Shown here piece by piece: positions 29,025 to 39,753 of a DNA stretch of 64,000 bases. The stretch covers positions 2,339,501 to 2,403,500 of the forward strand of contig NC_015958.1 of the NCBI RefSeq assembly GCF_000147695.2, read 5' to 3'. A program made the translations under genes and the position numbers. Position 1 is the first letter of the stretch. The number at the start of each line of letters is the position of its first letter. The notes under the pieces were generated by a model, which made no database searches, was not told where the DNA came from, and saw only the letters and a program-made list of their open reading frames with translations. Source of the DNA: Thermoanaerobacter wiegelii Rt8.B1. Lineage in GTDB: Bacteria; Bacillota; Thermoanaerobacteria; Thermoanaerobacterales; Thermoanaerobacteraceae.

Positions 29025-29045
29025 TTTAATACCTCCTCATAAAAT

Positions 29046-29981
29046 CTAATTAAAAACATCTTTGTACAATTCATCTGCAAAAGTGTAAGGGTCTATTTTT
29101 TTATCTATCACCTGTTGCAGCCTGGATGAAAATTCCTTTTCTTGAATTTTGTCAAAGATATTCTTCATCAATTTATTTTTTATGCTTTCAATTATTTCCA
29201 TTTTTAATCTTTCAATTCTCCTTTCTTGAAAAGTTCCACTTTCTATCAAATAACTTTTATGGTCATCAATTTTATCAATAAGTTCATCAATCCCTTTATT
29301 TTCTTGCGCAGCCACTTTTACTACCGGTGGTCTCCAATCTTTTTTTTCATCCAAATCCAACATCATATTAAGTTCAACTACGGTTTTGTCTGCTCCCTCT
29401 TTGTCACATTTGTTTACGACAAAAATATCCCCTATTTCCATGATTCCAGCTTTTATAGCTTGTACATCGTCCCCCAAGCCTGGGGCTAAAACCATCACTA
29501 CTGTATCGGCAATTTTTACTATGTCAATCTCTGACTGGCCTACTCCCACTGTCTCTATAAAAATGTAATCCATGCCGGCTATATCTAAAATTCTCGCTGC
29601 CATATATGTCCCTTTGGAAAGACCACCAAGATGACCTCTTGTGCCCATGCTCCTTATGTAAACATTAGGATGCTGAGATAAATCCTGCATTCTTATCCTG
29701 TCTCCTAAAAGTGAACCCCCTGTAAAAGGGCTAGTGGGGTCTACTGCTATTACTCCTATTTTTTTACCTACATCAACTAAATTTTTAATTAATTTGTCTG
29801 TCAATGTGCTCTTACCAACACCCGGCGGCCCGGTAATGCCTATAATATAAGCATTACCAGACCTTTCATAAAGCTTTTTTATTATCTCTTTGGCTTTATC
29901 CTCATAGTTTTCCGCATAAGTTATAGTTCTGGCAATAGCCCTTTTATCCCCTTTTATCAAAAGTTCTTCTAAGTTCTCCAT
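29046..29981 (-). CDS. meaB: MeaB/ArgK-type GTPase, methylmalonyl-CoA mutase chaperone
   Basis: G-protein that loads and protects the adenosylcobalamin cofactor of methylmalonyl-CoA mutase. The 311 residues contain the P-loop GPPGVGKSTLTDKL, the switch region with DPTSPFTGGSLLGDRIRM, the ETVGVGQSEID motif and NKCDKEGAD. It starts 2 bp after the small mutase subunit gene, consistent with a physical partnership. Confidence 0.94.
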   Translation of the reverse strand: MENLEELLIKGDKRAIARTITYAENYEDKAKEIIKKLYERSGNAYIIGITGPPGVGKSTLTDKLIKNLVDVGKKIGVIAVDPTSPFTGGSLLGDRIRMQDLSQHPNVYIRSMGTRGHLGGLSKGTYMAARILDIAGMDYIFIETVGVGQSEIDIVKIADTVVMVLAPGLGDDVQAIKAGIMEIGDIFVVNKCDKEGADKTVVELNMMLDLDEKKDWRPPVVKVAAQENKGIDELIDKIDDHKSYLIESGTFQERRIERLKMEIIESIKNKLMKNIFDKIQEKEFSSRLQQVIDKKIDPYTFADELYKDVFN

Positions 29982-29983
29982 TT

Positions 29984-30385
29984 TTATACCGCCCTATTGA
30001 CATGTTGTTTTATATATTCAATCACTGCAGAGGTAGGCGTACCGGGTGTAAAAATTTCCGCTATTCCATTCTCTTTCAAAAAAGGTATGTCTTCTTCGGG
30101 AATGATTCCTCCTCCTATTACTAGTATGTCATCTGCTCCTCTTTCTTTTAAAAGCTTGGTTATCTTGGGAAATAAAGTGTTGTGAGCTCCTGACAAAATG
30201 CTTAAAGCTACAACATCTACGTCTTCTTGTATGGCAGCTTCTGCAATTTGCTCAGGAGTTTGCCTAAGCCCTGTGTATATCACTTCCATTCCCGCATCTC
30301 TTAAAGCTCTTGCAATTACTTTTGCTCCCCTGTCGTGACCGTCTAATCCCGGCTTTGCCACTAATACTCTTATAGGTCTGTCCAT
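29984..30385 (-). CDS. mcmA2: Methylmalonyl-CoA mutase, cobalamin-binding (C-terminal) subunit
   Basis: B12-binding half of the split mutase. The 133 residues carry the cofactor motif [16 protein letters not shown], in which the histidine ligates cobalt (DxHxxG), then [12 protein letters not shown] and [16 protein letters not shown] glycines that bind the nucleotide tail. It sits 12 bp after the large subunit gene and 2 bp before meaB. The split into two chains is common in archaea and clostridia. Confidence 0.94.
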   Translation of the reverse strand: MDRPIRVLVAKPGLDGHDRGAKVIARALRDAGMEVIYTGLRQTPEQIAEAAIQEDVDVVALSILSGAHNTLFPKITKLLKERGADDILVIGGGIIPEEDIPFLKENGIAEIFTPGTPTSAVIEYIKQHVNRAV

Positions 30386-30397
30386 ATTTATCCTCCT

Positions 30398-32077
30398 TTA
30401 CAGTATAATCTGCTGCTGATATTCTCCAAAAACAGAACGCAGCACATCTGTAATTTCACCTAATGTCGCATATTCCCTTACTGCATCTAATATCCAAGGC
30501 ATCAAGTTGTCGTCTCCTTCTGCAGCTTTTTTCAATGCCTCTAAAGTCTTTTTCACACTGGCATTGTTTCTCATTTCTTTTACTTTAGCGATTTTTTGTT
30601 TTTGCAATTCTTCTACAGCAGGGTCTACTTTTAAAAGCCCTTTTGGCGGCTCCTCTTCAATTTGGAATTTGTTAAGCCCTACTATTACTCTTTCACCAGA
30701 TTCTATTTCTTTTTGATATCTATATGCACTTTCTTGTATTTCTTTTTGTATATATCCCAAATCAATAGCTCTTGCCGCTCCTCCTAATTCGTCAATTTTC
30801 TTTATATATTCAAAAGCCCTCTTTTCAATTTCATCCGTCAATTTTTCAACATAGTAACTTCCGGCCAATGGATCTGGAGTCTCACAAACACCACTTTCAT
30901 AAGCAATAATCTGCTGCGTCCTTAAGGCAATTCTCACTGAATCTTCTGTTGGAAGAGCAAGAGCTTCATCTCTACTGTTTGTATGTAGTGACTGAGTACC
31001 TCCTAAAACCGCAGCCAAAGCTTGAATAGTAACTCTGACAATATTGTTGTCTGGTTGTTGCGCAGTAAGAGTGGAACCTGCCGTTTGTGTGTGGAATCTC
31101 ATCATCATTGACCTTGGGTCTTTGGCGTTAAATCTTTCTTTCATTATCTTTGCCCACATTCTTCTTGCTGCCCTAAATTTAGCGACTTCTTCGAAAAGGT
31201 CGTTGTGGGCATTGAAGAAAAAGGACAATCTTGGAGCAAACTCATCCACATCAAGACCTGCTTTTATGGCTGCCTCTACATAAGCTATCCCATTTGCCAA
31301 AGTGAAGGCCACTTCCTGTACTGCTGTTGCTCCTGCTTCTCTTATGTGATAACCGCTTATACTTATGGTATTCCACTTAGGAACATACTTGGAACAATAC
31401 TCAAAAATGTTAGTGATAAGCCTCATAGAAGGACCTGTTGGGAAAATATAAGTTCCACGAGCCACATATTCTTTTAAAATATCGTTTTGAATAGTCCCAT
31501 TCAACTTATCTGGAGATACCCCTTGCTTTTCTGCAACTGCAATGTACATTGCAAGAAGTATTGCAGCAGGTGCATTAATCGTCATAGAAGTACTGACTTT
31601 GTCGAGAGGAATGCCGTCAAAGAGAATTTCCATGTCGTAAAGTGAATCTATGGCTACACCGACTTTACCAACTTCTCCTTCAGCCATTGGATGGTCAGAA
31701 TCATAGCCTATCTGTGTAGGTAAGTCAAAAGCTACGCTCAAACCTGTCTGCCCTTGAGACAAAAGATATTTAAACCTTTTATTCGACTCTTCTGCAGTTC
31801 CAAATCCTGCATATTGCCTCATAGTCCAAAATTTGCCTCTATACATAGTAGGCTGTACGCCTCTTGTATAAGGATATTCTCCTGGAAAACCAATCTTTTC
31901 GAGATAATCTATATCACTTATGTCGTAAGGTGTGTAAATCTCCTTAATCTCTATCCCAGACGAGGTCTTGAACTCCTTTTTCCTCTCAGGAAACTTAGTT
32001 AACACCTTTTGCCTTTGATTGACTTCCCATTCTTCTTTCTTGCGCTTAATTTTTTCTAATTCTTCCTTGTCAACCAT
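30398..32077 (-). CDS. mcmA1: Methylmalonyl-CoA mutase, large (catalytic) subunit
   Basis: Interconverts succinyl-CoA and methylmalonyl-CoA by a radical route with adenosylcobalamin. The 559-residue TIM barrel has [61 protein letters not shown] split across the substrate-binding start, [17 protein letters not shown] and [19 protein letters not shown] start at ATG 32077, where GGAGG stands seven bases upstream; a reading to 32119 is not needed. It is first in the operon. No cobalamin riboswitch is seen in the short leader. Confidence 0.95.
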   Translation of the reverse strand: MVDKEELEKIKRKKEEWEVNQRQKVLTKFPERKKEFKTSSGIEIKEIYTPYDISDIDYLEKIGFPGEYPYTRGVQPTMYRGKFWTMRQYAGFGTAEESNKRFKYLLSQGQTGLSVAFDLPTQIGYDSDHPMAEGEVGKVGVAIDSLYDMEILFDGIPLDKVSTSMTINAPAAILLAMYIAVAEKQGVSPDKLNGTIQNDILKEYVARGTYIFPTGPSMRLITNIFEYCSKYVPKWNTISISGYHIREAGATAVQEVAFTLANGIAYVEAAIKAGLDVDEFAPRLSFFFNAHNDLFEEVAKFRAARRMWAKIMKERFNAKDPRSMMMRFHTQTAGSTLTAQQPDNNIVRVTIQALAAVLGGTQSLHTNSRDEALALPTEDSVRIALRTQQIIAYESGVCETPDPLAGSYYVEKLTDEIEKRAFEYIKKIDELGGAARAIDLGYIQKEIQESAYRYQKEIESGERVIVGLNKFQIEEEPPKGLLKVDPAVEELQKQKIAKVKEMRNNASVKKTLEALKKAAEGDDNLMPWILDAVREYATLGEITDVLRSVFGEYQQQIIL

Positions 32078-32167
32078 AAAAAACCCTCCTTTAATTTTCC
32101 CCTTAACATTATAACACAAATTTTTAACAAATGTTTACCTTTTCATTAGAAGTTTCTTTTTTAGCAA

Positions 32168-32202
32168 AAAAGCGGCCAAAGAGAAGACCTCTTCGCCGCC
32201 TA
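32168..32202 (-). terminator. Terminator of the kinase-fhs unit
   Basis: On the minus strand GCGGC...GCCGC and AAGAG...CTCTT form one hairpin followed by six T. It lies at the stop codon of the 121-residue gene and upstream of the methylmalonyl operon. Confidence 0.85.
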
Positions 32203-32565
32203 TCTAGACATTTCCTCAATAACACTTTTTAATTCTTCTACAACTTCATTAAGCCCAAAATAGCCCTTTTGCATCTTAAGTTTTGCCAAAAGCCTTTGAT
32301 ATTGTCTTAATGTTCCCATTATAATAACGTCAGATTTTTCAACACTCATATTTACGCAACCTCTTGCTACAGCTGCTTCTCCTCCTATAGCTAGCATCTC
32401 CTGTTTTATTATGTTAGCAGCTGCTGGATGTACATCAAAGAGCTTGACAACCCTGAAAACGGCTTTTGGTGCCATAATATCTACAGAAATTTCTTCAGCT
32501 TTTATTTGGCTAAGTTCCTTTTTCGCCTGTGACAAATTTTGTATATCTAATATTTCTTTTTTCAT
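32200..32565 (-). CDS. Stand-alone domain resembling the N-terminal extension of some dihydropteroate synthases
   Basis: A 121-residue protein with no catalytic motif. The stretch APKAVFRVVKLFDVHPAAA, NIIKQEMLAIGGEAAVARG and the later DVIIMGTLRQYQRLLAKLK resemble, as I recall them, the ~110-residue N-terminal extension of long (~390-residue) dihydropteroate synthases in some Firmicutes and Deinococcus relatives. The folP in this window (14327-15139) lacks that extension. It lies 20 bp after fhs and is the last gene of that transcript, so a role in folate or one-carbon metabolism is a fair guess. Function unknown. Confidence 0.6.
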   Translation of the reverse strand: MKKEILDIQNLSQAKKELSQIKAEEISVDIMAPKAVFRVVKLFDVHPAAANIIKQEMLAIGGEAAVARGCVNMSVEKSDVIIMGTLRQYQRLLAKLKMQKGYFGLNEVVEELKSVIEEMSR

Positions 32566-32585
32566 CTACTTTCATCTACACTCCC

Positions 32586-34253
32586 TCAAAACAGTCCTGT
32601 TATTCTTCCGTTTTCATCAATGTCTATGTTTTCTGCTGCAGGATGCTTTGGAAGGCCTGGCATTGTCATTATATCTCCTGTGAAAACCACAACAAATCCT
32701 GCACCCCTTGAAACTCTCAATTCTCTTACTGTTATCTTAAATCCTCTTGGACGGCCTAAAAGTTTAGGGTCATCAGAAAGAGAATATTGAGTTTTTGCCA
32801 CAACTATTGGCATCTTGTCAAAGCCTAGTCTTTCAAGGTTTGCTATATCTTTAAGAGCAGAAGCAGTATATTCTACTCCATCAGCTCCATATATTTCTGT
32901 TGCAATTATGTGCAATTTATCTTTAATTGGAAGTGTTTCATCATACAAAACGTGGAAGTTGGAAGGTGTCTCACAAGCTTTCACAACTTTTTCAGCTAAC
33001 TCTATTCCGCCTTCTCCTCCTTTTTCCCAAACTTCCGCTACTGCCATATCTACTCCCATTTCTTCGCAGGCCTTTCTTACCTCTTCAATTTCCCTTTCAG
33101 TATCAAAAACAAACCTGTTGAGAGCTACAACCACTGGTACCCCAAATTTCCTCACATTTTCAACTTGCTTTTCAAGATTTTCTATTCCTCTTCTTACTGC
33201 TTCCACATCTTCTTTTTGTAAGTCTTCCTTCTTAACTCCTCCATGCATCTTTAAAGCTCTTACAGTCGCTACTATGACGGCTGCATTGGGTGTTAGTCCT
33301 CCAAACCTTGACTTTATGTCAAAGAATTTTTCAGCCCCTAAATCAGCACCAAAGCCTGCCTCTGTTACAAGATAATCTGCCAATTTCAAACCATATTTAG
33401 TGGCAATTAAGCTATTACATCCATGAGCAATATTTGCAAAAGGCCCTCCATGAACAAATGCTGGAACGTTTTCAATCGTCTGCACTAAATTAGGCTTTAT
33501 AGCATCTTTTAATAAGACTGTCATAGCTCCATCGGCCTTTAAGTCTCTTGCAGTTACAGGATTGCCATCTTTATCATATGCTACAATTATGTCGCCAATT
33601 CTTCTTTTTAAATCCATCAGGTCTCGAGCTAAACACAAAATTGCCATTATTTCCGACGCCACAGTTATTATAAAACCATCTTGTCTTGGATATCCATTTG
33701 CTTTTCCTCCAAGTCCTACTATTACTTCTCTTAAAGCCCTATCATTCATGTCCATAGCTCTTTTCCATGTAATAGTCCTTATGTCAATATTAAGTTCATT
33801 TCCATGATGGATGTGATTGTCAATCATAGCAGCTAGTAGATTATGAGCAGCAGTAATCGCATGTAAATCTCCTGTAAAGTGTAAATTTATGTCCTCCATA
33901 GGTACAACTTGAGAATATCCTCCCCCAGCCGCTCCACCTTTTATTCCCATAGAAGGTCCTAATGAGGGCTCCCTCAAGGCTATCATGGCTTTTTTACCTA
34001 TTTTGGCAAGAGCCTGTCCTAATCCTACAGTAAGTGTAGTCTTACCCTCGCCTGCAGGGGTGGGAGTTATCGCTGTGACAAGAATAAGCTTGCCATCTTT
34101 TCTGTCCTTTATTTTCTCCCATAACGCAGGAGAAATTTTTGCTTTATACTTGCCGTAGTATTCTAAGTAATCTTCATCAATGTCTAACTTTTTTGCAACA
34201 TCCCTTATATGAAGCATTTTCGCTTCTTGAGCTATTTCAATATCAGTTTTCAT
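32586..34253 (-). CDS. fhs: Formate-tetrahydrofolate ligase
   Basis: Makes 10-formyl-tetrahydrofolate from formate, ATP and tetrahydrofolate. The 555 residues have the P-loop [40 protein letters not shown] (ATP/folate region), [15 protein letters not shown] and [16 protein letters not shown]. Full length. It lies 18 bp after a PAS histidine kinase gene and 20 bp before the stand-alone folate-linked domain. In this organism it may feed purine and Met-tRNA formylation; a full acetyl-CoA pathway is not visible here. Confidence 0.96.
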   Translation of the reverse strand: MKTDIEIAQEAKMLHIRDVAKKLDIDEDYLEYYGKYKAKISPALWEKIKDRKDGKLILVTAITPTPAGEGKTTLTVGLGQALAKIGKKAMIALREPSLGPSMGIKGGAAGGGYSQVVPMEDINLHFTGDLHAITAAHNLLAAMIDNHIHHGNELNIDIRTITWKRAMDMNDRALREVIVGLGGKANGYPRQDGFIITVASEIMAILCLARDLMDLKRRIGDIIVAYDKDGNPVTARDLKADGAMTVLLKDAIKPNLVQTIENVPAFVHGGPFANIAHGCNSLIATKYGLKLADYLVTEAGFGADLGAEKFFDIKSRFGGLTPNAAVIVATVRALKMHGGVKKEDLQKEDVEAVRRGIENLEKQVENVRKFGVPVVVALNRFVFDTEREIEEVRKACEEMGVDMAVAEVWEKGGEGGIELAEKVVKACETPSNFHVLYDETLPIKDKLHIIATEIYGADGVEYTASALKDIANLERLGFDKMPIVVAKTQYSLSDDPKLLGRPRGFKITVRELRVSRGAGFVVVFTGDIMTMPGLPKHPAAENIDIDENGRITGLF

Positions 34254-34271
34254 ATTTTCCCCTCCAGCTTT

Positions 34272-35657
34272 TCATTTATCACCTAAAATTATTTTTACAA
34301 GTGTACCTTTACCTTTTTTACTAAAAATTTTAATATCTCCATTGTACATCTCTGCTATGCTTCTGCAAATCGCAAGTCCTAATCCTGTTCCTTCTTTCTT
34401 AGTTGTAAAAAGTGGCTCAAGAACTCGTTTAAGATATTTTTTCTCTATACCACCTCCATTATCCGCAACCCTTATTATTATCTTTTTTGTGTGATGATTA
34501 TATTTTGTATTCAATATTATTTTACCATTCTCTTCAATAGCGTGAAGGGAATTTTGTACAATATTTAAAATAAGCTGTTTAAGATGATTTTTGTTCATTT
34601 TCACAAGTGGAACATCGCCAAAACGCTTTTCTATTTTAACCCCTTTTTTGGTAGCTTCCGCTTCAAAAAGAAGCAAATACTGACTTATAACAGTATTTAT
34701 GTCTATTTCAGCTTCCCCTTCTTCTTCACTGTTTCTCACTATGCCAAGGTAATTTTTTATTAAGCCCAATACTCTATTTACCTCATCTAAAATAGTCTCA
34801 TAATAAGTAGAACTATCTGGATGCTTAGCCTGTAAAAGCTGTATAAAACCTTTTATAGAAGTTAGAGAATTTTTTATCTCATGAATAGTTGTTGCCGCAA
34901 ATTCCCCAGCAATTGTGTATTTCTCAGTTTGCTCAATCAATTTTTTATATTTTAAATCCTCAGTTATATTCTTTACAGTGATAACTTTCCAATGGTCATT
35001 ATTTAGCTTACCATACTTTAGTAAAAGCACTCTTTCTTCAATATTATTTTTGGAAGGAATTACAATTTTCTCACCTTTGACTAATCCTTCTTCTGATGCA
35101 TTGAGATCGTATTTTTTTATAATTTCGAAAAATTTTTCATTTACAAATCTCGTATATTTTATACCAAATAATTCACAAGCCTTGTTATTTATATAAACTA
35201 CGTTGAATTTGCCGTCAACTACTATAACTCCTTCTTCTGTAATATCCATAACATCTGTAGGACTTTTAAACAAATTAAAATAATGTCCTGGTTCTATTTT
35301 AAAATAATTTCTCAATTTTACAAAACCTAAATAGGCTATTTTATCCCCTGCAGTGTTAGTTATAGAACTCAACCTTATGCTAAATGACATTTTTATGTTA
35401 TATTTTGCTGTAAGCTCTATAATAAGCCCATCCTCATAGGGCCCTATTTCCTTATACTTTAAGATATGGTAAAAAAAATAATCATAATTTTCTACATCAT
35501 CAACACTATACCCCAATATCTCAAGAAGCCTCTTATTTATGTAGACCACTTTGCCACTTAAATCTTTCAATATAAAAAAATCATGGGCATTATCCAAAAG
35601 ATTACATATCCATTGCAACGGATTTTTGCTAGAATCAGAAGCTTTGTATAACTTCAC
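34272..35657 (-). CDS. PAS-domain sensor histidine kinase
   Basis: Two-component kinase of 461 residues with no membrane segment. PAS domains lie at about 20-120 and 130-235, the dimerisation/phosphoacceptor helix at about 245-310 with HEIKNSLTSIKGFIQLL, and a C-terminal ATPase with N (LILNIVQNSLHAIEE), G1 (VADNGGGIE) and G2 (TKKEGTGLGLAI) boxes. No response regulator is adjacent, so it is an orphan; cytoplasmic PAS kinases of this type feed the sporulation phosphorelay in many clostridia, but that is inference. The close spacing (18 bp) to fhs is unusual. Confidence 0.88.
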   Translation of the reverse strand: MKLYKASDSSKNPLQWICNLLDNAHDFFILKDLSGKVVYINKRLLEILGYSVDDVENYDYFFYHILKYKEIGPYEDGLIIELTAKYNIKMSFSIRLSSITNTAGDKIAYLGFVKLRNYFKIEPGHYFNLFKSPTDVMDITEEGVIVVDGKFNVVYINNKACELFGIKYTRFVNEKFFEIIKKYDLNASEEGLVKGEKIVIPSKNNIEERVLLLKYGKLNNDHWKVITVKNITEDLKYKKLIEQTEKYTIAGEFAATTIHEIKNSLTSIKGFIQLLQAKHPDSSTYYETILDEVNRVLGLIKNYLGIVRNSEEEGEAEIDINTVISQYLLLFEAEATKKGVKIEKRFGDVPLVKMNKNHLKQLILNIVQNSLHAIEENGKIILNTKYNHHTKKIIIRVADNGGGIEKKYLKRVLEPLFTTKKEGTGLGLAICRSIAEMYNGDIKIFSKKGKGTLVKIILGDK

Positions 35658-35788
35658 GGTATCCCCCCTTTTTCTCCCTTATCTTTTGTTTAAAAATTTC
35701 CTTTTACTAATATATTAGACACAAAGTTATAAAAATCCTTCTTCTTTTCAATAATTTTTTTATTGTTAACTAAAACTTTTGTAAAAAA

Positions 35789-35820
35789 ATAATGTATAAG
35801 TCTTACGACTTATACATTAT
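35789..35820 (-). terminator. ftsH terminator
   Basis: ATAATGTATAAGTC and its exact complement flank a 4-base loop, with a T7 run following on the minus strand. The ftsH stop codon forms the end of the stem. Confidence 0.85.
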
Positions 35821-37655
35821 TATGCAAACTGCACCCCATTTATCTCTTCTCCATGAAAAACTTTTTCAAACTCTTCTGCATTAAGTTTCTCTTTCTCAAT
35901 CAAAGCCTTTGCAACTCTATGGAGCTTATCCATATTGTCTTTTAAAAGGGTTTCTGCTCTTTTATATGCCTCCTCAATTATCCTTTTTATTTCTCTATCT
36001 ATCTCGGCAGCAACTTCTTCACTGTAATTTCTCGTTCTTCCTAAATCACGCCCTAAAAATACTTCTTCACTTCTCGTACCAAAAGTCATAGGCCCTAATC
36101 TTTCACTCATGCCATACTCTGTAACCATCTTTCTCGCAATATTTGTAGCTCTCTCAATGTCATTTTGTGCTCCTGTGCTTATATCATTTAGCACTAAACT
36201 CTCTGCCACACGCCCACCTAAAAGGTGAACTATCTCATCCATCATCTCGGACTTTGACATATAGTATTTATCTTCTTCCGGAAGAAGCATAGTATATCCT
36301 CCAGCTCTTCCTCTTGGAATTATTGTAACCTCGTGAACAGGTGGGGTATTAGGTAAAAGCTTAGCGACAACTGCATGGCCTGCCTCATGGTATGCCACCA
36401 ATTTTTTGTCTTTCTCAGACATAATCCTACTTCTTTTTTCAGGCCCTGCTATAACTCTTGTTATGGCCTCCTCCAGCTCTGCCATAGTTATCTGCTTAAG
36501 TCCTCTTCTCGCCGCCAATAAAGCTGCTTCATTCATGAGATTCTCAAGGTCTGCTCCAGTAAATCCTGGAGTTCTTCTCGCTAGCACTTGCAAAGATACA
36601 TCAGGAGCCAATGGCTTATTCCTCGCGTGTATTTTTAAAATTTCTTCTCTTCCTTTTATATCAGGAATACCAACAGTAATATGCCTGTCAAATCTTCCTG
36701 GTCTTAAAAGAGCAGGGTCTAATATATCTGGCCTGTTTGTTGCGGCAATCACAATTATACCTTCGTTGACACTGAAACCATCCATTTCAACTAACAATTG
36801 GTTCAGTGTCTGTTCTCTTTCATCATGTCCGCCACCTAAACCTGCACCTCTTTGTCTTCCCACTGCATCTATTTCATCAATAAAAACAATACAAGGCGCA
36901 TTCTTTTTGGCTTGATCAAATAAATCTCTTACTCTTGCAGCACCTACACCAACAAACATTTCTACAAAATCAGAACCGCTTATGCTAAAAAATGGAACCC
37001 CCGCTTCTCCTGCTACAGCTTTTGCGAGAAGGGTTTTTCCTGTACCTGGAGGCCCTACTAAAAGAACCCCTTTAGGTATTCTGGCTCCTAACTCAATAAA
37101 TTTTTTAGGGTATTTTAAAAATTCAACAATTTCTTGTAATTCTTCTTTTTCTTCATCCGCTCCTGCCACATCATTAAAAGTAACTCTTTTGTCTTTATCA
37201 GTAACCATCCTTGCTCTACTTTTACCAAAAGACATCACTTTGCTTCCTCCCCCACCTTGTGCCTGTTGCATAAAAATATACCAAAATATAACCAAAACAA
37301 TAATCAAAAACAAGGAAGGAAGCATCTGAACCCACCAAGGTGGACCTACTTGCGGTTCATTTTTAAAGTCTAATTTTCCCTCTAAAATATATGGATTTAC
37401 AAAATTCATAAAATTTGTCACATCCGGAATACTGCTCTTAAACTCTGTCCCATTTTTTAAAGTTCCTTTAACTTCATTTCCCGCAAGAGTGATGCTTTTT
37501 ACTTGGTTAGAGTTAATATACCTAATTAACTCTCCATAATCTATATTTGCTAGCGGTGGTGTACTTTGAGAGTACAACTGTACCATAGCATAAATAGCTA
37601 TAAAGATTAGCAAATAGAGCACCATGCTTCTAATTATCTTGTTATTATCGTTCAA
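35820..37655 (-). CDS. ftsH: ATP-dependent zinc metalloprotease FtsH
   Basis: Membrane AAA+ protease for quality control. Two N-terminal membrane helices flank a short outer domain (about 30-100), followed by the AAA module with Walker [20 protein letters not shown], Walker [17 protein letters not shown] and the SRH, and the protease with the zinc motif [14 protein letters not shown]. About 611 residues, near normal. I place the start at TTG 37655 because GGAGGGG stands six bases before it; the longer reading to 37673 includes that site. It follows hpt in the tilS-hpt-ftsH order conserved in Firmicutes. Confidence 0.96.
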   Translation of the reverse strand: MNDNNKIIRSMVLYLLIFIAIYAMVQLYSQSTPPLANIDYGELIRYINSNQVKSITLAGNEVKGTLKNGTEFKSSIPDVTNFMNFVNPYILEGKLDFKNEPQVGPPWWVQMLPSLFLIIVLVIFWYIFMQQAQGGGGSKVMSFGKSRARMVTDKDKRVTFNDVAGADEEKEELQEIVEFLKYPKKFIELGARIPKGVLLVGPPGTGKTLLAKAVAGEAGVPFFSISGSDFVEMFVGVGAARVRDLFDQAKKNAPCIVFIDEIDAVGRQRGAGLGGGHDEREQTLNQLLVEMDGFSVNEGIIVIAATNRPDILDPALLRPGRFDRHITVGIPDIKGREEILKIHARNKPLAPDVSLQVLARRTPGFTGADLENLMNEAALLAARRGLKQITMAELEEAITRVIAGPEKRSRIMSEKDKKLVAYHEAGHAVVAKLLPNTPPVHEVTIIPRGRAGGYTMLLPEEDKYYMSKSEMMDEIVHLLGGRVAESLVLNDISTGAQNDIERATNIARKMVTEYGMSERLGPMTFGTRSEEVFLGRDLGRTRNYSEEVAAEIDREIKRIIEEAYKRAETLLKDNMDKLHRVAKALIEKEKLNAEEFEKVFHGEEINGVQFA

Positions 37656-37726
37656 ATAAGGCCCCTCCTTCAAACAAGTCCAACTACCTTTAATCTATAA
37701 TATCATATCTCCTTTAAAAAACCAAA

Positions 37727-38272
37727 TCATTTATACAGCTCTGGCTTTAAAACCCCTATAAATGGGAGATTTCTGTATTTTTCATCAAAATCTAATCCAT
37801 AACCAACTACAAATTTGTCAGGAATTTTAAATCCACAATAATCTACTTTAACGTCTGCTTCTCTTCTTTCAGGTTTATCTAAAATAGTGCAAATTTTTAA
37901 ACTTCTAGGTTTTCTTTCTAATAAAGTCTTTCTTAAATAAGAAAGTGTTAAACCGCTATCTATAATATCCTCAACTATGAGCACATCTTTCCCTTCAATG
38001 TTTATGTCATGGTCTTTAATTATTTTTACTATTCCAGAAGACTGAGTAGAAGAACCATAACTGGAGACTGCCATAAAATCTATTGATAAAGGTAAATCTA
38101 TCGCACGAGATAAGTCTGCCATAAACATTATTGCTCCTTTTAAAACCCCAAGGAGGACAAGGTCTTTCCCTTGGTAGTCTTTTGTAATTATTTGTCCTAA
38201 CTCTTTCACTTTTTCTTTTAATTGCTCTTCCGTAATCAAAATCTCCTGTATATCTTGTGTTGGACTCGACAT
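37727..38272 (-). CDS. hpt: Hypoxanthine phosphoribosyltransferase
   Basis: Purine salvage enzyme (181 residues). The PRPP-binding loop is VLIVEDIIDSGLTLSYL; the flexible catalytic loop SYGSSTQSSG and the C-terminal FVVGYGLDFDEKYRNLPFIG are typical. It is 25 bp after tilS, the order known from Bacillus, and upstream of ftsH. The B. subtilis counterpart has been reported to be involved with TilS in ftsH regulation. Confidence 0.95.
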   Translation of the reverse strand: MSSPTQDIQEILITEEQLKEKVKELGQIITKDYQGKDLVLLGVLKGAIMFMADLSRAIDLPLSIDFMAVSSYGSSTQSSGIVKIIKDHDINIEGKDVLIVEDIIDSGLTLSYLRKTLLERKPRSLKICTILDKPERREADVKVDYCGFKIPDKFVVGYGLDFDEKYRNLPFIGVLKPELYK

Positions 38273-38297
38273 AAATTTAACCTCCTCTTTTTTTATT

Positions 38298-39674
38298 TTA
38301 TCCTTTGGTATACTCTATCACAAGGACATTTTTTGTATTTTCATCTACTTTAAATTTATCACTCATTCTATAACCTACAACCCACACAATTTCATTGTCT
38401 ATGGCTAATAAAGGAATGCTATCTCTTATTTCGCGGGGTATTTTCTCGTCAATAAAAAATTCTTTTAATTTTTTACTCCCCCCCAGGTTAAGAGGAGAAA
38501 AAATATCCCCTGCTTGCCTATTTCTAACTACCACATCTTCCTGTATTTTATCATAGTCAAAAAATTTCGTGTATTTTCCTATGTTAAGTTTTTTTATTTC
38601 TTCAATCCCTAAAACACTAGCTTTAAATTGCCCAACACCACATATCTTAGTAATTCCAGGAATATTTAATTTTGCCCAAAAAGTCTTGGCCTCTTTTTCT
38701 TTTACTTTTCTCATTATAAGATTATTATAGCTTTTTAAAGCCTCAATTTCAAAGGGTAAATCAATTTTTGAGGAAGTTGGTTTGTCTAAAAGGCTTAAAA
38801 CATCCTCTACATGGATGTATTCTAATCCATAAATATCTCCTTTTAATTTTTGGTACATAAGCCTAACTAAGCGTCGCTGAATAGCTGGATGCTGTGCCCT
38901 CAGTTTTTTTATATCAGCAAAAATTTCCTCTTGATTAAAATAGCAAACCTCATTAAAAATCTTTTCACACTCTTTTTCTAAATAGTCATTCTCCTCTAAA
39001 ATAATTTTTGCCATCCTGTAGATATTTTCTATTATATCTACTTCAAAAGTTTCATTTATATAGGGAATTAATTTAAGTCTTACTTTATTTCTCTTATATA
39101 AATCTTCATAATTTGTAAAATCTATTACCGGCTTTAAATCTTTTTCCTTGATGTAATTCTCTATTTCTTCCCTTTCTATTTCAATGAGAGGCCTTATTAT
39201 ATTTCCATTTACCGGTTTTATTCCAATGAGGCCAGCCATTCCAGAACCTCTTATTAAATTTAAAAAAACTGTTTCCACTACGTCGTTCTTATTATGGGCT
39301 ACTGCTATTTTATTACCCTTAACTTCTCTTAATACTTCCTCAAAAGCCTGATACCTCACATATCGTCCAGCCTCTTCTTCCGAATATCCCATTTCTTTGG
39401 CTATTTTTTTTACATCTTTTTCAAATAAAAAAAATGGGAGTTTCAGTTTGCGGCACATATCTTCAACAAATTGCGCATCCCTTTTAGCTTCTTCTCCTCT
39501 TATCATATGATTAACATGTACTACATACAACTTAAGATTAAATAAATCTTTTAAATTGTATAAAATATCCAGCATACACAAAGAATCAGGTCCGCCGGAA
39601 ACCCCCATTACAATTTTATCATTTGCCTCAATCATTTTATACCTTTTAATTGTTGAAATAACCTTATCAATCAT
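38298..39674 (-). CDS. tilS: tRNA(Ile)-lysidine synthetase
   Basis: Modifies C34 of tRNA-Ile to lysidine. The 458 residues have the PP-loop VMGVSGGPDSLCML at the N-terminus, NHMIRGEEAKRDAQFVE, the HNKNDVVETVFLNLIRGSG motif, and a C-terminal TilS domain (about 375-455, with VRNRQAGDIFSPLNLGGSKKLKEFF around the substrate-contact region). Normal length. It is 25 bp before hpt and 79 bp after the VWA gene. Confidence 0.95.
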   Translation of the reverse strand: MIDKVISTIKRYKMIEANDKIVMGVSGGPDSLCMLDILYNLKDLFNLKLYVVHVNHMIRGEEAKRDAQFVEDMCRKLKLPFFLFEKDVKKIAKEMGYSEEEAGRYVRYQAFEEVLREVKGNKIAVAHNKNDVVETVFLNLIRGSGMAGLIGIKPVNGNIIRPLIEIEREEIENYIKEKDLKPVIDFTNYEDLYKRNKVRLKLIPYINETFEVDIIENIYRMAKIILEENDYLEKECEKIFNEVCYFNQEEIFADIKKLRAQHPAIQRRLVRLMYQKLKGDIYGLEYIHVEDVLSLLDKPTSSKIDLPFEIEALKSYNNLIMRKVKEKEAKTFWAKLNIPGITKICGVGQFKASVLGIEEIKKLNIGKYTKFFDYDKIQEDVVVRNRQAGDIFSPLNLGGSKKLKEFFIDEKIPREIRDSIPLLAIDNEIVWVVGYRMSDKFKVDENTKNVLVIEYTKG

Positions 39675-39753
39675 TTCTTAACCCCTTATAGCGATATATA
39701 CTCATGTTATATAATGATTATATAATATCCTCCTTTTTAAATCAAACCTCTTT

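Noticed and set aside
32078..32167. Cobalamin riboswitch before the methylmalonyl-CoA mutase operon
   Set aside because: Only about 90 bases separate it from the upstream terminator and no conserved motif is present.
32815..33375. 186-residue plus-strand frame under fhs
   Set aside because: Antisense; Ser/Phe-rich with no ribosome binding site.
36406..37329. Plus-strand open frames of 115-169 residues under ftsH
   Set aside because: Antisense of the AAA+ and protease domains of ftsH.
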